Assembly: GCA_003427395.1 (NCBI GenBank)
Contig: BFEA01000133.1
Span: 1,025,121 to 1,054,410 of the forward strand
Length of the DNA stretch: 29,290 nt
DNA from: Chara braunii
Taxonomy: Eukaryota > Streptophyta > Charophyceae > Charales > Characeae
Reading direction: 5' to 3'
Positions 1 to 9,537 of this stretch are shown piece after piece (the stretch's first letter is position 1; the number at the start of each line of letters is the position of its first letter). Below the pieces are notes generated by a model. That model searched no databases, had not been told where the DNA came from, and saw only the letters and a program-made list of their open reading frames with translations. A program made the translations under genes and the position numbers.

Positions 1-93
1 TGGGGGTGTTGATGGGGTTACTGGGGGTTATGAAAACAAAAATATGGGGATTTTTTTTGTTTTTGTTTTTTTTTGCGGGGTGCCGACGACCTC

Positions 94-129
94 TGACTGG
101 TAGCTGCCGACCTAGCTGCCGACCAGTCA
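94..129. repeat. Stem-loop with internal direct repeat
   Basis: TGACTGGT (94-101) pairs with ACCAGTCA (122-129). The loop holds AGCTGCCGACC and the start of a second copy of it. Surrounding sequence (1-545) is T-rich and non-coding, with nothing else I can name. Confidence 0.6.
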
Positions 130-555
130 AGGGGTCGGGGTATGCAACACTCTCTGGCTGCATTTTCTTATATATTAGCTTCAGGCTGTATTTTTTTGTT
201 TTTTGTTTTCCCTAAAAAAGTCCATTCCGTAGATCCCGTGGAACAAAACCTCGTAGAAGGACAAAGGTACACCTGGGGCGAGGTCCCACTAGCAAGGAGG
301 ATTGGATTAAGCTCTTGACTCTGGATGTGTTTTATGCAGAGATGCAGAAAAGCAGTTCAATGAACTTCAATCCTGATTGTGTGCACCCGTGCCACAAGCA
401 CGTCCAGATTTCGGTATTCAATCCCATCTTCCTTGCCAATGGGACCACGCCCCTGGGTCTAGGGAAGTCAATAGATTAGCCTGGCTGAGAGCTTGTATCA
501 TAAAATTCATACGACATATGAGGTCTCAGGGCGCAGCAAAGTCGGTGTCGCACCA

Positions 556-628
556 ACGGGAATAGCTCAGTTGGTAACACCCACAGACTGTTGAAATGCA
601 GCCCTGAGTTCGAATCCAGATGGAACCA
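556..628 (+). mobile_element. tRNA-like sequence, probable SINE head or tRNA relic
   Basis: GGGAATAGCTCAGTTGGTAA (A box) and GAGTTCGAATCC (B box) lie 37 bp apart. The acceptor and T stems do not pair well, so it is not a working tRNA. The family differs in sequence from the other SINEs here. Confidence 0.5.
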
Positions 629-1159
629 GAATGAAATCACTTATTTCTGAACTGTCTGGGGTTGGTCAGTTCTACGATGATATCTCAAGGTTGTCACCCT
701 TACAAAGAGGGAAAAAGGAAGAAGAAAAGGACAGGGAAAAAAAAAAAAAAAAAGGTTGGTGTTGCTGGACAGGTAAGGCGGTTGTAGGGAGCAGAAAAAA
801 GCACAGGGGTAACAGCGGATGACGAGGCAGAGGGGTTGCAAAATGGGCAAGTGGGTGAGTTGGCACACTTTGTCATGCGCAGCCCAGCTCCTCCAATGGA
901 GGGATATGCGTGGGTGCAGGTCACATATAACCCTCTGTTCACTGACCCAATCCCGTCTGAACTGCCATGCTTTCGCTCATTTTTTACCGAGTTGTTTTTT
1001 CCTTCAGATCTTGTTTGGGTGATCTCCAGTCCTAACATAGAATGGCTCTGCTGTGCATCGGAGTATCCTCACGGGAGTATGCGTTTGGCTTGAGGGAGGC
1101 CATTCTTATGCTTTTTTTTTTTTCATTTTTTTTTTTTCAAGTCCATGGTGTTGTAGAGG
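629..1159. other. Non-coding stretch
   Basis: Contains an A tract (737-752) and T tracts near 1112-1138. The short ORFs on both strands match nothing and overlap the homopolymers. Confidence 0.7.
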
Positions 1160-1570
1160 CCAGTCACTGAGTACACAGTGATCACCTGGAGCAGTAGGCC
1201 GTGGGTGTCCTGGAATATGAGACCACCTCTCATCCCATCCTCACGTCAATACTCCTAGCGCACCCCCTATCCCACTATCCTACCTCAGTGTGACCAGCAC
1301 TCAGGACCATTACCCTTCCAATGGGCAGGTAACTTGGACTGAACAGCAGTGATAGGCACCAGGGCTGATAGGTTGCCCTGCCCTGGTGGAAGCGGAATCG
1401 GACGAGCCTTGTCAAACGGGAACTTTGGACGCCAGGCCCAGAAAATCTACTACAGGCCCCAAGAGACTCTGGGCCCTAGGTTTCAGACAGGGTAGCACCC
1501 ATTGAAGCAGTCTTACCGTCCTTCCCCTAGCTTACCCAAGGCCAGGCGGAACTCGGACTGGCCTGAGCGA
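1160..1570. repeat. Hairpin-rich block
   Basis: Perfect stems: TCACTG/CAGTGA near 1164-1181; CACCAGGGC (1357-1365) with GCCCTGGTG (1380-1388); GGCCCAGA (1435-1442) with TCTGGGCC (1468-1475); AGGCCAG (1539-1545) with CTGGCCT (1558-1564). In style it resembles repeats A-C but shares no clear sequence with them. The only ORF in the block (from 1502) matches nothing I know. Confidence 0.6.
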
Positions 1571-2129
1571 CTTATACCCCTACCCTTACCCCAGGGTCTA
1601 AGCCTTATATACAGTCACTATAGACAGTTCTATTCAAATATCAGTAGGAACTCCGGTGGCCCATACCTGTCCGTACTGCAGATGCTAGACCCCACCAGTA
1701 ACTAGACCCCCCCAGTCTGATAGTTGTGTAGTTCGTAATCTATGTGTGTATCCGAAGACTGTATGCTTTGTGTATCTGTGTATCAAGATGTGCAGACAGC
1801 ACCATATGTGGAAACTTGTGTATGTAGCCCGTAGGCCATGTATAATTCGCAAGCTGTGTATATATGCCCGAAGGTTGTGTGTGCTCTGTGAATCAATGTA
1901 TCAAGATGTATAGGCAGCATCATGTGTATATCGAAGAGAGAACGGGGCAAGCTGGACAAGGACCCCCCCAATGTCTGAACCAAGCTCAAACCCGTGACCT
2001 TGTAACTTGTAATTGAACAACTCTACCATGTGAACGACTAGCGGAAATGGCACGAACGTTTGATATGCCAGACTGGGGAGATCAACAGAACACCCTAGAC
2101 CAACACCCCCAAGCAACCCATGTGAAACC
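1571..2129. other. Non-coding stretch
   Basis: Near 1740-1930 a loosely repeated TGTGTAT...AAGATGT(A/G)...GCA pattern appears twice (c. 1770-1805 and 1893-1930, GTGTATC or ATGTATC followed by AAGATGT), suggesting an old duplication. No gene seen. Confidence 0.55.
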
Positions 2130-2350
2130 CAGAACCATCATACACACCATGAACAACCCTTGGGTGGTGCGCAGGCAGTGTCTGTAATAGCTAACCGGTG
2201 TCATCCCAAGGGGTGTGTGTCCAGCCGTGCGTCATTCTAACGCCCTGCCGGTGTCCATGCGCAAGGCTGCGGATTTGAACCCCAACCTCGTACCACAATT
2301 CGCATTTCCAACCGGCGCTCTAACCACTGAGCTACATCAACTGTCCAACT
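2130..2350 (-). mobile_element. tRNA-derived SINE, family 1, copy 1
   Basis: On the minus strand, a Pol III A box (TAGCTCAGTGGTTAGAGCG, c. 2322-2333) and B box (GGTTCAAATCC, c. 2273-2284) lie 34 bp farther apart than in copy 2. The body continues GCGCATGGACACC, GACGCACGGCTGGACACACA and CAGACACTGCCTGCGCACCA and ends near 2130. It is non-coding, and no clear tail or target duplication was found. The head looks like a tRNA with an enlarged variable region. Confidence 0.82.
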
Positions 2351-2749
2351 AACAACGTATTTGCCAGAAGAGAGGCCTGCTAGCCTGGTGGCTTGCGGCA
2401 GTCCTAACACTATATGTTGAATCCGCCAAGGAAACTGCAAATCATTGCATCTTGTTGCAGGCCCGAAGTTCTACCTATTGTCCCGGTACACCGGGTAGGG
2501 CTGAGTCTAATGCTGCATTGCTGCATATCTCCGTCTGTTTGTCTGTTACCCGTGATAGAGAAAAGTGGTTGACTTTACTCACACCAACCCTGCAATCCTA
2601 TGTGTGTCTGTCTGTCTCTCTGTCTCCCCCCATCATTTTTAGTTGATGCAAATGGCATTTGGAAGTTTGTTGTGCTGCTTTACTCTTGCGAGCACTCTTG
2701 CTTCCTTTCTTTTCGGTCTTGCTTTACTCTATGTCTGCCCATCCGTTCA

Positions 2750-2751
<2 letters not shown>

Positions 2752-2803
<52 letters not shown>

Positions 2804-2822
2804 GCTCTCTCTCTCTCTCTCT

Positions 2823-2886
<64 letters not shown>
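2752..2886. repeat. (CT)n microsatellite
   Basis: About 135 bp of CT dinucleotides, interrupted by TTTG near 2801 and a T run near 2823. It ends directly where LINE coding sequence begins, so it marks the 5' truncation point of the LINE or has invaded it. The long serine/leucine and arginine/glutamate ORFs over it on both strands are translation of this repeat and not genes. Confidence 0.97.
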
Positions 2887-2888
<2 letters not shown>

Positions 2889-2889
<1 letters not shown>

Positions 2890-4072
2890 GTGCACCCCCG
2901 CGATTATGGCACACGCTTTGACTAGGGCTGAGCCTGAGCCTGAACTTCAGGCTCATATTACCCTTACCTTTCGTCAACGACCAGATTCTGGTCCAGGCTT
3001 CTTCAAACTCAATACCTCTCTTATTCGCAAACATGAGTTCATGCATGTTGTTCAAAACGTTTGGGCCTACTGGCACCAAAAAAAAAAACATTTTGACTCC
3101 ACCTGGTTCAATAATGGCCTATTTTATCTGGGTCGTAAGTGCAAAGAATTTTCTAAAGAATTAGCAGCTAAGCGTCATCAAGAGGAGATGGACATTCAAT
3201 ATCAGATTCAAAACCTGCAACAACAAGATCCTTCCCCTCACCTACAGACACTGCAAAATCAGCTGCTCAACTTTGCAACTTACAGTTGAAACGGTATTAC
3301 AATCAGAGGTAAGATTTCCAGACACTGCACAAAAGGGTCTATGGAGTCGGACTTCTTTGGCCTAGCAAGAGCTAGAGCAAAGCGAAAAACCATAGAGGCC
3401 TTCTTCGATCCTGTCGCACCAGAAAAGTCGCTGGCCACTTCCACGCCGCTGTGTATGAAGGTGGCCAGAGACTTCTGCAAGGATCTTTTTACGTCTCGTA
3501 CCCCAGATGACAACAACCTCACAAGAGATAGTGAAATAGAGGACTTCCTCACCCCGCTTACCAAATCGCTCTCACAGCAAGCACAAGAGAATCTGGACCG
3601 CCGGATCACCAAGGACGATATATGGTCGGCTCTCATGCAAATGGAAGAAGAAAAGACCCCGGGGGTAGATGGCTTCCCGAAAGAATTTTGGGAGGCTTTC
3701 TGGTCCTTGATGGCAGATGATCTGATGGCCTTCTATCGTAGGGTGTGGGAAGAGGGTGTGATGGGGGAAGCGGTGAGTCAAGGGATCCTCACACTGTTGT
3801 ACAAAAAAGGGGACAAAGTGAATATCCGTAATTACCGTCCGATCACATTGTTAACCGTGGTCTATAAAATGTTATCCAAAGCATTACCAAACCGCATGAC
3901 ACCTGTGTTACAACAAATCATTCACCCCTCTCAAACAGCTTTCCTAAAGAGGAGACGCATTCACGATAACATCCTCTTGGTTAACAAGATGTTGAGGCTA
4001 TCCCGACAATCCAAATACAACGCCGCCTTCCTCTTCATCGACTTCGAGAAGGCATACGACCACGTGGACTGA
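2889..4072 (+). pseudogene. LINE ORF2 fragment: endonuclease C-terminus, linker and N-terminal half of reverse transcriptase
   Basis: One frame carries the text from 2889 to 4072 with a stop at 3287-3289. The first part contains SGPGFFKLNTSLI, the conserved end of the LINE APE endonuclease domain where a G-P-G-F/Y-W/F-K-L-N motif leads into the linker. The linker is rich in Q, K and E. The second part has reverse-transcriptase landmarks: EEEKTPGVDGFPKEF, then LLYKKGDKVNIRNYRPITLL, then SQTAFLKRRRIHDNIL, and motif A FIDFEKAYDHVD carrying the first catalytic aspartate. The TGA at 4070-4072 falls where a tryptophan (HVDW) is found in the sister LINE copy at 20124-20577, so it is a TGG to TGA change. 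Local frame disturbance around 3286-3307 is also possible. Confidence 0.9.
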
Positions 4073-4125
4073 CACTTCTTGGATAAATGCCTGGAAAAAA
4101 TGAACTTTGGGAGGAACTTTTTGGA

Positions 4126-4508
4126 GGTGGGTAATGATACTGCACCGCAACGCCACCACCCGTGTATAGATTAATAGGCACCTCGCTCCGGACTTCCCGC
4201 TACAACGATCAGTCCGCGAGGGAGATCCAGTAGCACCGTATCTTTTTGTGGTTGTGATGGAAGCCCTGGCGGCCAACCTTAGGGCCAATCGGAACATTAG
4301 TAGGATCCAGACATCCTCTATCCCTGAGGAGGCAATATAAGTATGTTCCCTCTTTGCAGACGACCTCACACTAGTGATAGAAGCCTCGGCACGTAACATG
4401 GAAGAAATCGAAAGGCTAATGGCCCGCTTCTGCACCCTATCAGATATGGCAATCGATTGGGGCAATAAGACATTGGGATGGTGGTGGGAGGCCCCCAGAG
4501 CATCCTAG
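4126..4508 (+). pseudogene. LINE reverse transcriptase fragment with FADD motif
   Basis: After a +1 change of frame near 4125 the RT domain continues. Visible blocks are SVREGDPVAPYLFVVVMEAL (4209 onward; usual form RQGDP-x-SP-x-LF) and the catalytic motif C as SLFADDLTLV, with FADD at 4353-4364, followed by RFCTLSDMAIDWGNKT. The catalytic aspartates are therefore still encoded, but the frame contains TAG at 4167-4169 and TAA at 4338-4340 and ends with TAG at 4506-4508. The sister copy at 20124-20577 shows the same blocks in the same order. Confidence 0.87.
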
Positions 4509-4509
4509 G

Positions 4510-5343
4510 GTGACATGGCTCCCTTTGGAAACTCCCATTAGGGTTCTGGGAATTCCACTCTCGGTCGATGGAAAGCCACCTAGCAATGATAATTGGATAA
4601 TGCAGCCGGCTCTGCAAAAGATGGGAACCTGGAAGGACAAGAACACGTCTCTGATGGGGAGGGCTCTAGTTATAAATAATGTGGTGTTGGCGTCCATCTG
4701 GTATAAGTCTGCAGTCTGGCCTCTGTCTGGGAAGGCGTCCAAGATTCTGAAACAACCAGTGGCAGCCTTCCTTTGGAGACGGAACCATGAAGCCCAACAT
4801 ACCATCAGTCGTGTTGCCTGGGATGCGGTGGTGCAACCAAGGACACACGGAGGTCTGGGCATTCTTGACCCTACCACCCAAACGACAACGCTCTCCCTTT
4901 AATGGCTGAAAAAACTTATCTGTACCCCTGGCCTCACTTGGGAACCTCTTGCCTGGGAACAATTGTCGAGGTTGGCCCTAGCAGCTGCACCTTCAACACA
5001 CCCTATGGCCTGGCTGGATGACGTCTTTTGGACAGTGCCCAGACCCTCATCTAGACCCCGACCACATTCAGATCGGGCAGCAGCCCGCCGAGATTTACGG
5101 AAAGACGACTTCTGGGCCAAATTAATAAAGGACCGGAGGAGGCTCCAGCTCCCGGATCGGTCATTCCCCGAACGATGGGAGGAAGTTGCTCGTCAACCAC
5201 TTTTCGGGAACCGCTGGATAATGGATCGGCATGGGAGGGTTTTTCTCAGCTCAGGTAGCCCATGGAATGGATGGGTGAAAAACGGGATCACAAGAATTGG
5301 GCATCTATGGGACCAAGCATCTATGGGACCAATCCAAGAATGA
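4510..5343 (+). pseudogene. LINE ORF2 connecting region, interrupted by TAA at 4900
   Basis: A third frame carries the post-RT region: TPIRVLGIPLS, then WIMQPALQKMGTWKDKNTSL, then GGLGILDP, a set of blocks typical of the thumb and connector of plant-type LINE ORF2 (LGI.L...W..L..K...W....LS..GR). A TAA at 4900-4902 splits it; the same frame resumes with WLKKLI and runs to 5343. The frame is lost at a perfect 16-bp tandem duplication (5301-5316 repeated at 5317-5332), which shifts reading by one base and moves the true continuation into the next frame. Confidence 0.82.
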
Positions 5344-6625
5344 TTGGGTCTCAGTGGAGCAGCTGAGAGAGAAGTTCCTTCATTGCCACAGGATAGGGGA
5401 AAGATTGGACCAAATCCTCTTTGCTCTCCCTCTCGCATGGATACGGACTCTTCGGCGTGGGCCAACTATAGAGGAGGGAGATTGGGTGGTGCTAAAAGGG
5501 GACGCAACCCGAGTGGGACAAGTAATAACAGAAAGACCGGGGGAGGTGCGGGTAAATCTGTTTTACCGTACACAGCAGAATCACTTGATCAGGGGGGTAC
5601 AAGATGAAGTCTTCTGGATTGATGTCAATAGCCTCCATAGACTAAGAGTCTTAAGTATAAATGAAACTTGGGTGGCTTTCAGGCCAGAGGTACCAATCCA
5701 GGATCTCCCCGTTGATAAAGCGGAATGGAGATGAAAGATTCCAACAAGAAACGGAAGACCCAGATACCGACACCTCCATACACTAGAAGTTAAAGCGACC
5801 TACCGGATGCTCAGGACGAGAATAAAATTAAGGGATCGCATCATTGATCGCTGGGCACAACACCTCAATGTACCTACGGAATCCCTGAGACCCATAAAAT
5901 GGTTCATAGAGGTGAAGGGCAAACCAGCCAAATCGGCCTCGCTTCAATGGCAGATTAACCACCGCTGCCTTCCGACGAAGGCATGGCTCATTGACCACAC
6001 TCACTTGGAGCAGAAAGGGATGACTCTCCCCTGGTGCCATGCATGCAAGGAGGGCTTCCCCTCTCGGAAAATAAACGAAACGATAGAACACCTCTTTCTG
6101 CAGTGCCCTGCCTCTATTCTTACATGGCGGGGATGGGTCCGGGTCTGGATCCAATTAGGCACAGATAGCGATTGGCCATGGGAATGGAGGGCCCTGCTAA
6201 CAGGTCACTGGACTGCCCAATCCTCGAACTTTACGACAAATTTATTTAGGATAGGGAGGGAAGCTGTGCTATGGGCCATATGGCGTCGCCGATGCATTCC
6301 AGTTCTCGATAATGCACACGTGAGCAGCGGCGAAACAACGGAAATGAGTAAAGACATGATAGAAACAACAATTAGAGCTCGCTGGGAAAAGATGATGCAA
6401 GGGATGAGAGCTCTCACAAAAAGAGCAGACATTACTCAAAGGTTAAACAAATTCTGCATGGACTGGCTGGGGGGGGAACAGGGAGGAAGGATTGCATGGG
6501 TCCAATGGGATGACTGGCTCTTGGATGGCAATGATCGCCTAGACAAAGCGCAGAAGGATTATCGATTGTTCTTTCATAAGTGGACTGAAATCCCCAGCAA
6601 CATCCCACTTCCCCCCGGTTTCTGA
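5297..6625 (+). pseudogene. LINE ORF2 C-terminus with zf-RVT zinc-binding domain
   Basis: One frame from 5297 to the TGA at 6623-6625, broken only by TGA at 5732-5734. The zinc-binding reverse-transcriptase domain is recognisable: KWFIEVKGKPAKSASLQWQI, then RCLPTKAWL, then a C-x2-C pair in WCHACKEGF and an H-x4-5-C pair in IEHLFLQCP, followed by a tryptophan-rich stretch. This C2HC domain is thought to help nucleic-acid binding in plant LINEs. The end of the protein (PLPPGF) precedes a non-coding 3' UTR. The region before the zinc domain has no motif I can name. Confidence 0.88.
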
Positions 6626-7191
6626 GTTTCCTGACCTTTTTCCCCCTTCACACAATACTGTAGTCAAGCTTAGCTGGTATGGCTGAGATGAGGAGCCCAT
6701 CCAGCAAAATCCTGGTGGGACTCGTCAGGATGGAGGACGGGAATAGGAGGATTAGGTCTCTGCCCCGGTCGCCCCCTGGACGCAGAACTGGCCTCCCTAT
6801 CCCCCCCTCACACCTGGCCAGCCCACCCATGATCAGACTGGAAAGTTACCCCCATATCTACAGTATTTGTTGACAAAAAGGGTGTGGGACCAGTATGTAG
6901 AAGGATATTTGGCACAGGATTCAAGGTGAAGAGGCCCCCCACCCCAGTGCCCTGCTCAGTCAATCCCCTGGGTCCCAGGGTAATCAATGCTGGCAGGGCC
7001 CCGTAACAGTGTACTAAGAGTTACTTCAAGTTCAGTCTGTAGAAGGGACGCTGGACCTGGTTTCCAGCAGGTGATGCTCCCCACCAATAGATGGAGCCTC
7101 CCCCCAAGTGCTAGTGGTGTCTGCTCTTACCAGCACCACTAGCACTGGCGGGTGCTTTTAAACAAAAAAAAAAAAAAAAAGAAAAAAAAAA
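6626..7191 (+). mobile_element. LINE 3' UTR, stem-loop and poly(A) tail
   Basis: Non-coding. Near the end a shared LINE tail motif reads GGTTTCCAGC (7060s) and CCCCACCAATAGATGGAGC (7080-7098), both also found in the tail of the minus-strand LINE at 16157. A perfect 13-bp stem follows: AGTGCTAGTGGTG at 7107-7119 pairs with CACCACTAGCACT at 7134-7146 around a 14-nt loop. The A tract is 7164-7191 with one G. Confidence 0.9.
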
Positions 7192-7646
7192 GGAGACCGG
7201 CAAGGGGCATCAAGCGGTATTCCATGTATCTTCGTAATCTACAGTCTCATGAGCAAGCAATCACTGCCCTAGATGCCAGCTGAAACTGCCGCTGGTACAT
7301 GCAGAGGCTACAGACTAGACAGCTTGCAACGGGTGGCCTACTTGGAAAGTAAAGGTGGTGCCAACTACTGACTGTCAGACTGCAATCACAGGCTGGTGCT
7401 GGCATTTGTTTTGAAGCGGCAATCTCCAGTAAGGTTTGGGGCATCGAGCCTGGGGCGAAACTGAGGTTTGACAAAATAGGCTCGGAAGCAGTGCCCGTTT
7501 ACTCCGTACCAGTGGAACCGGCTCTGTTGACTGGCTGAAGAATTTTGGTCCTGTTCGAAGTGATGGCCGTCAGGAAAATGAAAGTAGTTCACGAAAAGTC
7601 TCAAAAGAAAGAAAAGGGAAAAAAAAGAGAAAAAGAGAAATGAAGT
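7192..7646. other. Non-coding stretch
   Basis: Between the LINE poly(A) and the SINE. An A-rich tract lies at 7608-7640. I see no gene or named repeat. Confidence 0.6.
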
Positions 7647-7832
7647 CCAGTTGATCTAGCTCAGTGGTTAGAGCGGGTTCAAATCCGCAGCCTCACGCAT
7701 GGACACCAGTAGGACGTTAGAATGACGCACGGCTGGACACACACCCCCTGGGCTGACGCATGGTGAGCTATTACAGACACTGCCTGCGCACCACCGAAGG
7801 GTTGTTCATGGTGTTGTATGTGGCGTCCTGGC
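7647..7832 (+). mobile_element. tRNA-derived SINE, family 1, copy 2, with deletion between A and B boxes
   Basis: Matches copy 1 (2130-2350) over the whole body, but GTTAGAGCG runs straight into GGTTCAAATCC, so the 34 bp carrying the tRNA anticodon region in copy 1 are missing. Without normal box spacing this copy is unlikely to be transcribed by Pol III. It may have been copied from a deleted source or deleted after insertion. Confidence 0.82.
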
Positions 7833-8821
7833 CTATGAGGGGTTTGCCTGATACAGTTAGCGGTCTGATGGGGTTGCAGCTAGGGGTTTGTGGTTAGACT
7901 GCTCATGTGTGTTGGTTACCTTAGGTGGGATGGGGTCCCGTTTTGGGGGAGGGTTGGCTTGGGACAATCTCTGCTGGAGGATATCGGTGGGCAACCTACA
8001 GTAGGGGATTGTCTTAAGGGATCCTGGTAGGAGGGGTGCTAGTAGACAGCCTCTGGTGGAGGAAATCATTGGGGAACCTGCAATTCGCAGGCAGGAGGCT
8101 GCACTTGTGTGGGTTCCATTTTCGTCATTTCATTTCTTTCTGTTTTCGGTAAGGTCGTGCAGTACAACTTCGCTAGGACGGGTTTGTTTGGGGTCTCCGA
8201 CAGCAGAAAATAGGGTCCGGTCGCAGTCGTCCTAAGACTGGTCATAGGACAGGTTATCTTGTCAAGGTCGTTGCAATTTAGTATAGGGCGCCGTCCATTG
8301 TTTCCCTTTTGAGGGATATAGTTTTTTTCCCGTTGCAAACTGGGGGCGGGCGGTATGGGTCTGGGCGGGCGATTTGGATCTGGGTCGTTTTCGCTTTTGT
8401 TTTTTTTTTCTCTTCTATTGCATCTTCCCAGAAATACAGTATCGAAGCATTCTGCTGTTTACTACGCCCAAGTAACAAATCTAGAACGGACTGCCCTGCC
8501 TCGTTGGCAGGGCTTACTAAGAAAAAGAAAAAGGAAAAAAAAAAATGTATTGACTTTCGAAGGAAAAAAAGGAAGAAAAAATGCACTTACCTTTGCTCCG
8601 AGAGCTGTGGAGATCGAGGGCCTTGTTCCACTACTGACCAAATGTGCAACATGAGCATGAATCTTCTGGTAGAACACAGGTAGATACACTGCTAGTAGTT
8701 TAGAGCTTGAAATGCCCTTTTTCCTGGCGGCGTGTGGGGTGGTACAGCCCTCAGTAGCTTGCTATTCGTTTTTCAGTTTTTTTTTGTTTTTTTCCCCCTC
8801 CTGCGATAGAAGAATCTGGGC
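7833..8821. other. Non-coding stretch
   Basis: T-rich and A-rich purine tracts at 8397-8412, 8519-8581 and 8778-8800; a G-rich strand bias at 7900-8060 with a diverged repeat (GGAGGATATCGGTGGGCAACCT near 7975 against GGAGGAAATCATTGGGGAACCT near 8058). No coding evidence. Confidence 0.55.
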
Positions 8822-9303
8822 TCCATCCAGCATCCTAGCTCAATTGCTTAGGCACACAAGTGGCATTCAGGAGGTTGTGGGTTCAATCCCCGGGCCGCCT
8901 GTGGCACTCTTGGTACCATCCAACTGAGATAGTGAGCTGGATCCTCCCAGTCGGTATCAGTAAGGTCTTCAGCCTACACGGGTGTGAGTGCGCGTGTGAG
9001 TGGGTTGTGTGTGGTGCGTGGGAGAGTGTTGGCTTTGGACACTACCATCCAGAAGGCTGCCCATCCCCCACTTCATAAGACCTTTGACAAGCTTAGTGTC
9101 TAGAACATAAAGCATGCTACCCGAATGGCTGCGTCCCCGCGTTTGACGCGGTATAACAGTAGGGCTGTCTGAGCGGGATCCTCCAAGATAGGATGGTCTG
9201 CGCCCCATAAATTAGTTGATGACTGTAGATAGGTACCTGTCGTGGGTCCCGAAACCGACCTCTACAGCACCCTGGACTTAAAAAAAAAAAAAGAAAAAAA
9301 AAA
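8822..9303 (+). mobile_element. tRNA-derived SINE-like element, family 2
   Basis: An A-box-like TAGCTCAATTGCTTAGGCA (c. 8838) and a B box GGGTTCAATCCCC (c. 8879-8891) lie in tRNA-like spacing. The body contains a GTGTGAGTGCGCG... tract and CACTACCATCCAGAAGGCTG. An A-rich tail is at 9280-9303. Whether the tail belongs to the same element is uncertain. It ends 130 bp before the CCP exon. Confidence 0.6.
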
Positions 9304-9433
9304 GACAAAGACAAATATGTTAAGTATCATGTTGGGACCCTTGGACAGTTATTCAACCCCGCCTTTTTTCTGGACAGTTGTTGAACCCATACTTCTGCAT
9401 TTCCATATTTTGTACTGCCTGGATGTTGGCCAG

Positions 9434-9537
9434 GTTGACGAATGGGAATACGATCTTGTATTGAGGACGGACATCAACACCAATGGACACACACAATGGT
9501 TCTATTTCTCTATCACGAACATGAAGTGCAATGTCAC
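9434..9537 (+). CDS. CCP: Cytosolic carboxypeptidase (CCP, AGTPBP1/AGBL family), internal exon of N-terminal domain
   Basis: This exon encodes 34 codons plus two bases of the beta-sandwich N-domain that precedes the M14 peptidase domain in cytosolic carboxypeptidases. The visible core is EYDLVLRTDINTNGHTQWFYF followed by TNMKCNV, matching the family pattern EYDL.L..D.N...H.QWFYF.V.NM. CCPs remove glutamates from polyglutamylated tubulin and other C-terminal tails in the cytosol and in axonemes. The start is set by an acceptor (cttctgcatttccatatttt, then ...ggccag) and the reading frame opens at GTT GAC GAA; the end is set by a near-perfect donor, AC|gtaagt, leaving phase 2. That phase is completed exactly by the first base of the exon at 14477, and the joined protein runs on in the family order. 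No ATG lies in this exon. The preceding exon, expected to end with the conserved SGNL block, was not found in the window. Exon identity is well supported; which CCP subtype it is remains open. Confidence 0.88.

Larger units (their letters stand above)
2890..7191 (+). mobile_element. LINE non-LTR retrotransposon, 5'-truncated and mutated (LINE-1 of this window)
   Basis: The order of parts is that of an APE-type LINE ORF2: the end of the endonuclease domain (c. 2900-3030), a charged linker, reverse transcriptase (c. 3340-4510), a connecting region, a zinc-binding zf-RVT domain (c. 5800-6130), a tail, then a 3' UTR (6626-7163) with a stem-loop and poly(A) at 7164-7191. ORF1 and most of the endonuclease are absent. 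I count at least seven disabling changes (stops near 3287, 4070, 4167, 4338, 4900 and 5732, frame changes near 4125 and 4500, and a 16-bp duplication at 5301-5332), so it cannot make a working protein. A second, minus-strand relative lies at 16157-20577 and a 3'-end fragment at 26480-26606. Confidence 0.93.

Noticed and set aside
1381-1505. Frame reading SNGNFGRQAQKIYY as the missing upstream CCP exon (SGNL block)
   Set aside because: Resemblance limited to a few residues, lies inside a hairpin-rich block, and no suitable splice sites were seen.
2600-3289. 229-residue plus-strand ORF starting with a long Ser/Leu run
   Set aside because: Its first half is translation of the (CT)n microsatellite; only the part after 2889 is LINE coding sequence.
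3341-4508. Reverse transcriptase as part of a retron, DGR or CRISPR-associated system
   Set aside because: The endonuclease remnant, zf-RVT domain, poly(A) tail and eukaryotic setting identify a LINE.
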